A DNA stretch of 64,000 nucleotides. Origin: Amycolatopsis sp. EV170708-02-1. Lineage in GTDB: Bacteria; Actinomycetota; Actinomycetes; Mycobacteriales; Pseudonocardiaceae. Below, in pieces: positions 50,301 through 62,300 of this stretch. Each line of letters opens with the position of its first letter. The first letter of the stretch is position 1. The notes under the pieces were generated by a model. It saw only the letters and a program-made list of their open reading frames with translations, ran no database searches and was not told where the DNA came from. The stretch covers positions 4,278,001 to 4,342,000 of the forward strand of contig NZ_CP092497.1 of NCBI RefSeq assembly GCF_022479115.1. The letters run 5' to 3'. The position numbers and the translations under genes are program-made.

Positions 50301-53300
50301 CAGTCGCCGTGGGCTGAAGAGATCGAGTTGGCCGCGGTTAAGTCGGCGAAATCGTCTCTGAAGGTCAAGTTGAAGTGGGCTCGGTCGTGGGCGATGCAGT
50401 TTTATAGAAAAATCAACCTCCCCGCCGGGGATGTCTACACTGCAGCCGAGGTTGCGCGCATGATCGGAAAGCTAAATTCCAGTGGGGATAAATCCGAAGA
50501 CGTAAGTGCGCGCACAGTGGAAAGCTGGTGGTATAACTCTGGGACTAAGTCGAAGGTGAAGATGCCGGACCCGCCGGCTTGGATGATGGAATTTAAGCCG
50601 AACGAAGCACTGTCTTTGCATGGCGCCATTATTGCGAAGGAGGAGGAGAGGGAGAAGGGGGAGGGTCCGGGGCCGGGCCCGGGGATTTCGGTAGTCAGGA
50701 AATCCAAGAATAAATTGAATCCGGTCACCTTTGCGGCGGTTGAGGCATGGGCGTTCCATTGGTTGAGAGAGAAGGACCCCGTTACGCAAAAGCCGTTGTA
50801 CACTGCGGCCCAGTTGGAAAGGTGGTCCGGTGGTCTGATTCTTCCCGGCACCCTCGCAAAGCGGCGGAAAATTGTGGAGTCCGGTTCGGGAGTGAAGCGT
50901 GTTTCGGCGGGTTTGGGTGGTCCGCTGACGAAGCGTCAGATGCTTGAGGCTAGGGGGCGTGGGGCGGGTTCTTCGGGTGGTGTGGGTTCTTCGGGTTCGG
51001 TGTCGTCGAGGCCGAAGCGGGTGGATGATGATGTGGTGTTGGTGGGGGTGCGGCGGCCTCGGGCGGAGTTGGCTGCGCGGATGGATGATGAGTTTTTGTG
51101 GCGGGATGCGGGTGATCCTGCGGGGAGGGTGTATTGGCGGTTCGCTGGCCCGGATGGTGGGGTGCATCCGGATGTGCGGAGGCGGGTGGGTGAGATCAAG
51201 GCGAGGTGGACTGGGGGCGGGGTGTGGTGACGGGGTATGCGGAGGCGGGGGTGCGGTTGCCGGGGTGGATGTTGGTTCCGGAGGAGGACGAGGACAGTGA
51301 GTACGAGGGTGCGGGGAAGGCGAAGGGGAAGGGGAAGAGGAGGAAGAAGTATCAGCCGGTGCTGGAGTCGTGGGTGGAGGAGCGGTTGGTGGCGGAGGTG
51401 GTCGCTGAGGTGAGGCGGACGACGTTGGGGGAGAAGCCGTTGGTGCGGCGGGTGAGGGTGGGGGAGTTGACGAGTGAGCATGTGGATACGGATGAGAAGG
51501 TGCTGGTGGGGCAGGATGGGTTGTTCTTGGAGATCGATCCCGAGGATATATCGCGGGAGGAGTGGCCGTCGTTGAGTAATGGCCGGATTCTGGGTTTGTA
51601 TTTCGGTGCGGTGCTCGATAATGACGAGGCGAAAGCGGCGTGGGCGGCGAAATATCCGCTGGGTGGTCAGGGTCCGCAGTATCCTCATTATTCGGTCCAG
51701 GTGAGCAAAGACGGGACGAGGATGGCGGCGGAGGGGCCGGCTAATTCCCTGGCCGCGGCTAATACCAAGCTTGATGGGAGGAAGATCGACGAGGACGAGA
51801 TCAACGCGATCTTCCTTCAGTTCGATGTGTGGATGCCGGACAAGGACGGTGGCGGGCGCTGGATGCCTGTCGCGGCGCAGGTGGCGTTGGATGACGCGTT
51901 CGATGTCGCCCGTAACCCTCATCGGAAAGTGCTCGTTCATTATGGCCACACTTATGCGGCGGAGAATTTCCAGGACGTGATCAAAACCGAGCCCGATGAC
52001 GCTGTCCGGATCGAATCCGAGTCGGAGCGTGGTATCGGTCTGCGCGGCGGGGGTCTCTCCGACGACGGGCCGGGGCCGGGGCGGGTGCTGCCCGAAGAGT
52101 GGCTGGAACAGCTCGGGACCGCGGTGCGGGCGATCGAGTGGCCCTCGGACACCGTGGCGGACTACTGGCGCGAGATTGCCCGCGGCGAGCTCGGGTTCAC
52201 CGAACCACGCATCCCGCTCCACGACCCCGCCGCCGCCCGCGCCAGGACCGAACTCCAACGCGCCATGGTCGAGCAAATCGCCCACGACCTCCACCACATC
52301 GACCACGAACTCGACGAAAACCCCGAAGCCCTCGCACCAGTACAAAACAAAATCGACGACCACCGGGAACTCCTCGACACCCTCGAACACACCTCACGGG
52401 ACAACCCCACCGACTGGCTGCAGATGGTCGAAGCCATGGGCGGCCTCGCGCACGCGCCGTACGGAGATCTGGCTGGTTCGATTGAGTCGATCATGGCTGG
52501 GCGCGACCCACCGCAGGCTGAGAAACCGCAAGTGAACAGTGACCCATCCACTGAAAATCCTCTGCGCGACCTCCGGCGTGATGACGCGGACGGAGTCGAT
52601 ACGCGCTCGCTCGATTGGCCTGGTTCGCCCAACGGCAACTGGCTTGCGCCGGAGAAGCAGAGAGGCGAGACTTCCGCTGCCGGAGCGGGGCCGTCGAGAT
52701 CTTTCACAGCGGTCCTTCTGGTTTCGGAGCTGTTCGGATACCCGGAGCGGCATGCCGGCGAGACGAGCCCTGAGCTGCTCGCCGAGGTGTACTCGGCGCA
52801 TCAGGACCTGATGGACGAATGGCTGGCCGACCACGCTGGGACTGCCTCGGCGCCGGCGATGTTCGTACGAGCGTGGACAGACCCTGCCCTGATGTCGTTG
52901 CGCCGAACGGCCGACCTCGCGACGCGTGTCAACGACGGCGGCGATGCTGCGGCCGTGTTCGCTATTCCGGCCCGCGACGCGCTCGAACGGGTTTTGAGCG
53001 CGAGGTGGAGCGACTACGTCGAAGCCGCGCATACCGCGTTGGATGCTCTCCCGGAGGACGAGCGCGCCATCGCGGCCCGGCTCGCATCGGCCGTTCTTGA
53101 GCCCGGCACTTCTCCGCTGAGCGTCGCGGCGCATGCGACGTATGCCCATCGGTTGCACGAGTGGCTGGTCCGGTTCCGTGGTTCGGCCGAGGAAACGGGA
53201 CGGTTCGAATACCTGTGGACTGATCCGATCCTGACCGAGATGCGCTCTCTCGCGCCTGACAAGCCCACTCCGGCGGAAGAGAGCACGGTACAGGCTTATA

Positions 53301-56300
53301 TCACCGGCACCCGGGAGTGGCATGCGGAGCTGGGAGCCGCCGCGCGGCAAGTTTCGTGGGCACAGAGCATGGAGGCGCTCCGCCGTCGTGCACAAGCTAG
53401 GACCGCGCTGGGCTTGGACGAGCCAGGCGTCTCGCTTACCGGCGAGGCGTCGCGGCGCAGGCTTGGACTGCAACGGTCGATGGTGGAGCAGGCGGCCTAC
53501 AACGGCTACCGGCTTGCCTCCGGGCCGACGCGCGGCCTGACGCCGCTGAAGTGGCACGGTCGGAGATCGAGTCCTTCCGGACGCAGCTCGAAAGTCTGGA
53601 GCTTCTCGCGGATTCCGGAGCCGGCCCGCAGGAGCTGCGTGCCTGGTTCGACGCGGTGGACCCCGCTCATGAGGTGATGGCCGCTTCCGCGTTCCTCGGG
53701 CTCGAGGTGGCAGGCACAGCCGAAGCGAGCCGTGGCCGGGTGTTGCTGGAGTCGGCGCTGTCCGGCGCGGCGAAACCGCCGCATCAGCACACCGAGGCCC
53801 GGCTGTTCGACCAGATGGCCGATCTCATCGCGGCCCGGTTGCGTGCCGGGCTGGCCGAAGCCGACGCGAGGGCCCTCGCGGGGTGTTGGCCAGGGACTTC
53901 GAGGCGCTGCGCTCTAAGACGAATCCGCCGCGCGCGGTGGCGCTGGCGCGGGTCGAGCGGGTGGTGCACGAGACACGGCCGGACCTGGTCCGTCCGGCCT
54001 CCGCGGCGCGGGCCACGGACTTGGCGGGTTTGCGGCCGTCCGTCGCGGCGGAGATGGAAGCCGTACGCGAGAAATACCAGGAATCCCTCGCATCGGTGTG
54101 GGAACTCATGGGGGCCTTCGCACTGACCGATATCGAAGCCGTGTCCGATCTGGCACTGAAGCTGTTCGGACGAGACCTGAACCTTCGCGGCATCGAGGGA
54201 CCGGCTCGGGACTTCGCAGAAGACCTGCTTCATGCCGAAGGGCTGGCCCTCTTCTTGGCGGCGAATCAGCCGCTCGACGATGCGGCGGCTCTGAGCAAGT
54301 TCTGGAAGGACTGGGACACCACGGAACTGGCGGGCCTGCGGTTCTCCGCGGGGAAGACGCTGGGGCCAATGCGACCTGCGCCCGCCTGGGCGATCGAGAC
54401 GGTCCGAAAAGCCTGGAGTGGTCGCTTCTCCGCCACTGAGATGGCGTTGGCACAGCCGTGGCGAAGCAAGGCGGAGGCTGTCCTACGCCTGCCGGTGCCG
54501 CTCGTCGACGGCGCCGCGGCCCGGCGCGTGGCGGAATTGCGCGCCGACCTGATCGACGCGGGAGCGCTGCAGTTGCCGGCGGAGCCGGAGCGGCTGTACG
54601 AGTGGCCGCGGATGGTCGACGACGAGCCGATCCTGCCGTCGGCCGATGAGTGGCGGGCCGAGTTCGAGCAGCTGGTCGATGCGAACGCGTTCGACCAGCC
54701 TGGTGACGAACGGGTCGCGCGATTGTGGGCGAAGGTCGCGGACGCGGCGGTGGAGTTCCGGGCGAATATTTCCGAATTGACCCGAACACTGCGAGAGAAC
54801 TGGCTCGAACAGGGAAAGAAGGCACTTCGTATCGGTGCGTCCTTCCCGGAGCTCACCGCCGCCGAGCGTGCCTTGCTCGACGACCTGGCGCTGGTGGTGG
54901 GCCGTCGTGCGGATCTGGTGGCCAAACGCCGTGCGGGCGCCGACAAGCGTGCTCGGGAACGCGCCGGGGGGTGGGTGACGATCGCCGACGCGGTGCGACG
55001 GGAGACGAATGAGGAGCTGCTGGAGTTGTGGCGAGGGGATGGAGCGCTCTCCCTGCGGCGGGCGGCATCCCCGGACCTGCGGACCCCGGCACAGCTGCAG
55101 CGAACGGCGGAGCAGCGCTTGGCAAAGCAGCCGACACTGACCGACGAGCAGATCGCGCGAGACCGGCTGGCGGCACTGGACGAGCTGGCCGGCTTGACGG
55201 GCGACCGGGTAGCTGCCGAATGGCTGGCCGATGTCGTGGGGAACAACGCTCCCGGACAGGCCGGCCGGGCGAGCGATATCCGGAAGGCGTTGGACAAGCT
55301 GACGGAGGCCGACGACGAGACCCGCGAGCGTTGGCAGATGAAGGGCCGTGAGCTTCTTGAGGAGGAGGGGCTCCCCGCGCTGCCGGACGGGGTGACGGCG
55401 ATAGTGGGTTTCGAGGCACTGAACTACCCCTGGGAACTAGAGCTGCGTGAGCTGGTGCGGGAGGCGCGCGAGACGTTCAAGGGGTTGCGTGGCGCCCGGT
55501 TCGCCCCGGACAGGTCCATGGTGCGCGACGTCATCGAGACCGTCGGTGCTGCGCAAGAGACGCCGTGGGACGACGCCCGGGTCGGGACGGATGCCGAGGC
55601 GGAGGAAGTCTCGGGGTCCGAGGTCGAGCTTGTCGATCCGGCCGGGGCGGAGGACGGTTTCGCCGAGACACAGGGGCGTGACCGGGCTGAGGAGCTGGGC
55701 CTCATGGTGACCGCGGTCGTCGACCGGTTGGCCGACATACCACAGGAACACGTTGGGCAGGCCTTCCTCACTGTGCTTCCCAGCCTCGATGTCCACCCCG
55801 AGAACAATGCCGAAGCCTTGGCCGTGATGGATGAGGTGCTCGGTTCGGCGTTGATCGAGAACCTGCGCAGGCGTGCCGAGGGACTGCTGGCGGAGTTCGG
55901 GATCGTGCCGAACTTCGGTGGTATGCCTGAGGGGGTATTCGCCGCGCTGACCGAGGACGTGCTCGTCGCGCTGGCTCCGGCCCTTACCGTCGACCTGGGG
56001 CGCGACATCAAGGAGGCGATCGTGTCGATCGCTGAAATCGACGAGGATGAGGCGGTCGAGACGGAGTTCGCCGATGCGTTGGTGGCGTTCGAGGATACGT
56101 TCGGCGGCGTACTCGCGCAGGGGGAACGGCTTGAGCCCGGTGCCGGGTCGGCGGTGGCGCGGGCGGAGGGCGCGCTGGGAGAGCGGCCCGCTACGGGTTT
56201 GCCCACCGCTGTGGCGGATGGGTTGTGGCGGCGGATCAAGGCCGCGGTGGCGTGGCAGTTCGACGATATCGATTCGACGGGGCGTCTCACCGCGGGTTCA

Positions 56301-59300
56301 CTCAGCGACGGTACCGGTGATGTCGACGTCGAGGCCAGTGCCGAGGTGTTGTGGCAGATCGGGGAATACTACGGCCAGGCGATGGTCGAGGCGCTGCGGG
56401 CGCGTGCCGGCGAGTTGCTGGCTGACGTCGGGATCGACCGGGACTCCGGTATCCCAGATGAGGTGTGGCGTGTTCTGGTCGATGAGGTGGCGGCGGCGCT
56501 GAACCCATCGGCCGCCGACCAGCAGGCGCGGTGGCTGAAGGACGCGTTCGGGGCGATCGCCGAATCCGGCCAGGATGAGATGTCCGTGGCCGACCTCGCC
56601 GACATGCTCGATGAGGAGGAAATCCCGGTTGACGGGAGACGCGGTGCGGAGGCGTCGTCGGCCACGGGTGCACCGCATACCCCGAATCGAGCCATTGCCG
56701 AACTGGAGGAACTGCTGGAGCGATACCGGGGCTTCCAGGGCGAGATCGACGATGCGGCGGCACGGCTGGACGACGTCGAGAGCAGGGAGGGCGAGGCCGT
56801 AAGGGCGGCTCTGCTGCAGGACGCCACTGTCCTGCTGGGCGGGATACCGGAAAGAGACGGCATGCCGGAGGTGATGCCTGGTGTCGGACCGGACGCCGAG
56901 GCTCAGCGAGCCATACACCAGGACCTCAAGACCGTCGTGGCCGCCGAAATCGCTTCGGCGAGAGCCATGGCGACCTATGGGAACTACTCCACCGCCGAGG
57001 AGCTGGCGTACGCGAATACCACGTGGATACGAAGCGCGGCCGAGAGCCTGCGGCTCTGGACGCCGAACGGACAGCTGACCGTCGCTCGTGGTGAGGGATG
57101 GGGCGCGAGCTGGCTTGACGGACCGGCAGTGCGATGGGGAGCCGTCGGCTTCAACTCGGCGAATACCCATCTACAGGCAGCGCTGGGCCAATACCTTCAG
57201 TACTGGGCACCTGAAGTCCAGCAGGGGCGGGCCGCGTTGGCGGACCTCCCCTCCAGCGTGCGAAATGCTGTTCTCGATGCCGCTGAGCTCGGCGAGGCTC
57301 CTTCACCACACGTCGTGCTGCTTCAGAACGCCAGGGGCGAACGCACCGACGAGACCCTGCCGATGGGCGGTATCTCCGAGGAACAGATCGGCGCGCTGTG
57401 GGAGGACATGGCGTATGTGCTGGCACCGCCGCTCCTGCAGCTGAGGGATCTGCCTTCGCGTGACGCACTTGAGGAGCAGATACGGGCCACGCGCGCGGAG
57501 CTGTTCCAGGGCACCGAGCAGCTTGCGGACACGGGGTTCGACCACCTGCGCACGCACACGGACGACGGATCGGTCGCCCGGTTCGAAGCACACTTGGCCG
57601 GGAGAATCGAGGCCGGACGACTTGAGCTCGACCACCTCGACCGTGTGGCGGGCGAGGACGAACGCGACAGGGTGCTCGCCACCGCCCAGCAGATCCTGGG
57701 CCCGCCTCCGGCGGAAGTCCGCGTCAAGGGAGTACTCGTCGGACTTCCCTACGAGAAGATCGAAAACCTGTGGGACGCGATGGCTCACGCGCTTGTTCCC
57801 CTGGTCGCCATGCAGCGGAACCGCGCGCGGCTCGAGGAACAAGTAGCGGAAAAGCGTGCCCAGCTGATGCTCGGCGTCGAGCATCGCCCGTACACGGGCT
57901 TCGAACATCTGGTGAATCATCTGTCCACGGTCTGGAGAGATGTGGCGGATTCCGCGCGTGCCGTCCAGCAGGAGATCGAGCGGCGAGCAACGCGCGCGCG
58001 AGACGAGTACAGCGAGCGCATGCAGCAAGAGATCTTGCGGCGGGGCGCCGCGGATCAGGAAGCCGCGGAGCGGAGCGCCGCGCGACTGGACGCAGCACGA
58101 CGCGGAGCTGTGCGGGAGGACGGCGCACAGTGGAACAGCACGCGTGACGGCGTGCGATGGCTCGCGGCGCCGGACTATTCCGAGGCCATGGAGCCGCCGG
58201 AGTATCCGCTGGATTCGATGGCCGAACCGGAGCCGGTCGAACTGGACAGTGAAGACGCGGACGTGAATGCCCTGCTGCAGGTGTCGCGCCGCTGGGAATC
58301 GATGTTCGAGGAGGTCGGGGACTTCGATGAGCTGTCTGCCGATGGTGTTCGCTGGATTGCTCAGGCTCACCTGATGCTCGACCTTGTGCAGCGATCGGGT
58401 CTTGACCGGAAGGTGGCTGATCACTGGGCGTCCTTGTATGAAGGAATGGTCGGCGCGATCGCCGCGGCCGGTATGCGCGGTGGCGTTGCCGCCGCCGAGG
58501 CGGTACAGGCTCGGATGTGGAGCGACATCGGGCCCGTCGCGGTTCGGTTCGCACACGGTGGCCCCAACGCTCAGGTGGTGAACTGGTATGCCGCCGAGCT
58601 GCAGAACGTACTGGCTGAGCAGAAGTTGTCGGCAAGGGATGCGGAGTTCTGGCGGCATCAGGTCCTGGGCTGGGTCGTACCTCCGGTCGGGGTGAGCCCT
58701 GAACGGTTGCGGGCGCTACGGCCGGTACGTGATGGACTTCTCGACGCGCTGGCGTATATCGCGTACACGGATCGTGAACTCGCGGCCTCCCGGGTCGGCC
58801 CGTTCGCAGGCTTGGTCGTCACGGGTGATTTGGTGTGGTCTGCACCTCCGACCGGTGTGGGAAGCGCCCGGGATGCCGCGCAGTCTACTTTGGACAGGTT
58901 GTTCGTCAACGCGATGGCGACCGCCGTGGTCGGTAAGTGGTCGGCCGGGTTGGTTGACGTGGGTGGTGTGTTCGATGGGTTGAGTGAGGACCAGGTCGCG
59001 GAGTTGTGGAAGGGGGCCGCGGGAGTCGTTCGTGATCGGTTCGACGTGTCTGAGGAGGTGCGGCGGTTGGGGAGCCGGGCGACTATGTCTGATCATGCGG
59101 CTGTCGTCCAGTTGAGCCGGGCTGATGCGCTGATGCGTGAGCTGACGTTGCGGGTGGCTGGGGCGTTGAGAGACGTGTGGTCGCCTGGCCCGGAGGATAT
59201 TCCGGCGAACGCGCTCGCGATAGCGGAATCGGTGACCGAAACGTGGGGACACAGCCAAGGAATCGAAGACAAGATCGTGCTCCGCGGCGGCGACCGCGTC

Positions 59301-62300
59301 ACAGTCGAACTTCCGGAAGGGCTGAAGCGTTACGACCCCACTCCCGCCGTACCCACGCTGGGTGATCTGCTCGCACAGGACGAGTGGGTTGAGGAGATCA
59401 AGCGAGCCGCCGCTGAGCAAGGAGTGTCGGCTCTCAAGCTCAAGTTGAAATGGGCCCAGTTGTGGGCGGTGCAGTTCTACGGGAAGATCAATTTCTCTAG
59501 AGTGAATCCTCATGTCGCAGTAGGGAATCCCTACGCCCGAGGGCACGTGGCTGCCATGATCGGCAGCCTGGGGCCGGATGAGAAGCCTCTGACAAGGACA
59601 GCCGTAAAAGGGTGGTGGAAGAAGTCCGGGCTGCGTCCGAAGTTGGAGTTGCCGGAAACGCCGCCGTGGATGATGACATGGGTGCCGACGCCCGCGGAGC
59701 AGACTTTGAAAGATGCCATTCTTGCCAGGAAGGACCCGGGACCGGGTATTTCAGCGGTCGTAGACTCTCGCGGGTGGCTGAACGTGGTTACTCTTGCGGC
59801 GCTCCGCGAATGGGCATCGCAAAAGTTGGCCGAGAAGGATCCGGTTACGCAAGAGCCGCTGTACACGCCGCGCGATGTACTTATTCTGTCCGGCGGCCTT
59901 CTCAGTCAGGAAACTTTGGAAAAGCGGGTCAATGGACTCGGTGAAGCCGAGACGAATCCCGCTTTTTCTCTGCCGGCTGGTCTGGCCTCTTGGCCTCTCC
60001 GTGCTGACGAATCCACGTTCGGTGCCCGGCTTGCTCTGCCGCGGTGGGTTGAGGAGGTCGAGCGGATCGCTGAAGAGGGGCAAGTGTCGAGTATTGAGGT
60101 CAAGAGGGCGTGGGCACGGGCGTGGGCAGTACAGTTCTACGGACAGATCAACTTCGATACCGGAAATATCTATGTCGCAGATGAAGTTGCGCGCATGATC
60201 GGCCACTTGGAGCCGAAAAAGCCCGCCGTGAGTGCCAGGGTGATGCAAGAGTGGTGGAGGCTTTCTGGTTCGCGTCCGAAATTGAAGTTGCCGGATCCGC
60301 CGGACTGGATGAGGGGATGGGTGCCGACGCCTGCGGAGCGGAATTTGAAGGCTGCCATTCTTGCCAGGGAGAAGCCGGGGTCGGTTATCTCGGTGGACAT
60401 GAAGACTCAGAATAAACTGAACACCGTCACCCATGAGGCGATCCGGGCGTGGGCGTTGCCATGGTTGAAGGAAAAGGATCCCGTAACGCAAAAGCCTCTA
60501 TACAGCGCTGGCGATTTGGTAACGATGATTGGTCACCTCGTCAACAAGACAACGGTGCAAAAGTGGCGGAGGGAGGCTGAGGCTGAGGCCACTCGGGTTG
60601 AGTCGGTTGGGGGGAGTGGGAAGCGTGTTTCTGCGGATTTGAGTGGTGGTCCGCCGTCAAAGCGGCAGATGGTTGATGGTGGTGTGGGTTCTTCGGGTTC
60701 GAGGGTGGTGCCGTCGAGGCCGAAGCCGAAGCCGAAGCCGAAGCCGAAGCCGAAGTCGGGGTCGGGGTCGCGGCGGGGGGTTGGTGGTGGTGAGGTGGTG
60801 TTTATGGGGGTGCGGCGGTATCGGGCGGAGTTGGCTGCGCGGATGGATGATGAGTTTTTGTGGCGGGATCGGGATGATCCTGAGGGGAAGGTGTATTGGC
60901 GGTTCGCTGGTCCGGATGGTGGGTTGGATCCGGATGTGCGGAGGCGGGTGAGTGAGGTGAGCCAGGCGAGGTGGACTGGGGGGCAGGGTTTGGTGGCGGG
61001 GTATGCGGAGGGGGGGCGGTTGACGTCGTCGATGTTGGTTCCGAAGGAGGACGACGACGGGAGTGAGTACGAGGGTGCGGGGAAAGCGAAATCGAAGTCG
61101 AAGGCGAAGGGGAAGGGGAAGGCGAGGCAGAAGGATGGGCCGGTGCTGCAGAAGTGGGTGGAGGAGCGGTTGCTGGCGGAGGTGATCGCTGAGGTGAAGC
61201 GGACGACGTTGGGGGAGAAGCCGCTGGTGCGGCGGGTGAAGGTCAGGATGGTGAAGCCGGGGGATGTGGGCCCGGGTGAGAAGGGGTTGGAGGGGCAGGA
61301 TGAGCTGGCTTTGGCGATCGATCCCGCGAAGACACCGCCGGCGGCGTGGCCGTCGTTGAGTAATGGCCGGATTCTGGCGTTGTATTTCGGTGCGGTGCTC
61401 GACAGTGATGGGGCGAAAGAGGCGTGGGCGGCGAAGTATCCACTGGGTGGTCAGGACCGGCAATATCCTCATTACACGGTTGCGGTGAACGACGACGGGT
61501 GGGAGATGGCGGGGGAGGGGCCGTCCAACTCGGCGGCGGCGGCCAATACCAAGTTTAATGAGCGTGGTCTTATCGATGAGGACGAGATCAACACGATTTT
61601 CCTTCAGTTCGAGGTGTTGATGCCCAACAGTGACGGTACTTGGGACTGGATGCCTGTCGTGGCGCTGGTGGCGCTGGATGACGCGTTCGACACGAAGCTC
61701 AACCCCACGGGGAAGATCGTCGCTCACTACAGCGATGACTATGCGAGGAAGAACTTCCAGAACGTGATCAAAACCGAGCCCGATGACGCTGTCCGGATCG
61801 AATCCGACAACGACACCGAATCAGACGACCGTTCCGACCCCGACTACGAGTCCGACCCCGACTACGAGCCCGAGAGTGATGTCAGGATCCGGGGCGGAGG
61901 CATCTCCGGCGACACGTCGGGACCGGGGCCGGGGCCGGGGCGGGTGCTGCCCGAACGGTGGCTGGAACAGCTCGGGGCCGCGGTGCGGGCGATCGAGTGG
62001 CCCTCGGACACCGTGGCGGACTACTGGCGCGAGATTGCCCGCGGCGAGCTCGGGTTCACCGAACCCCGCATCCCGCTGCACGACCCCGCCGCCGCCCGCG
62101 CCCGGATCGAACTCCAACGCGCCATGGTCGAGCAGGTCGCCCACGACCTCCACCACATCGACCACGAACTCGACGAAAACCCCGCCGCCTACGAACCAGT
62201 ACAAAACAAAATCGACGACCACCGGGATCTTCTCGACACGCTCGAAGAGCTATTGCAAGGTATGGCCGAAGCTGATTTCGAGGCTTTGAGGGCGGCGTTC

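Larger units (their letters stand above)
51007..52020 (+). repeat. ~1.0-kb near-identical direct repeat, copy 2
   Basis: Pair of 47592-48609, about 3.4 kb apart. It encodes the basic linker end and the SET-like part of module B. Confidence 0.9.
49140..52480 (+). repeat. Effector module B
   Basis: Second module: VDVGGVFDGLSEDQAVRLW cap, units at about 49548 and 50277, basic linker 50860-51030, SET-like part 51065-52010, helical part 52085-52400. It carries the near-identical DNA copy of the module A linker and SET-like part, less one G at 51213-51217. Confidence 0.8.
52480..58937 (+). other. Unique helical region of the giant effector
   Basis: About 2150 residues of mainly Leu/Ala/Glu-rich helix between modules B and C, without a fold I recognise. 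Short periodic segments (RARTALGLDEPGVSLTGEAS echoes GELGFTEPRIPLHDPAAAR of the module helical part) hint at old duplicates. It contains two frameshift sites. Confidence 0.5.

Noticed and set aside
50936..52390. A 484-residue minus-strand open frame, and its twin at 47148-48536
   Set aside because: Arg/His/Pro/Leu-rich translation typical of antisense to G-rich coding DNA. It exists twice only because the plus strand is duplicated.
26987..53883. Programmed -1 frameshifting at each site
   Set aside because: Nine sites without a common slippery heptamer or visible downstream pseudoknot, and a paralogous copy with an intact G run, make sequencing deletion simpler. Kept only as an alternative.
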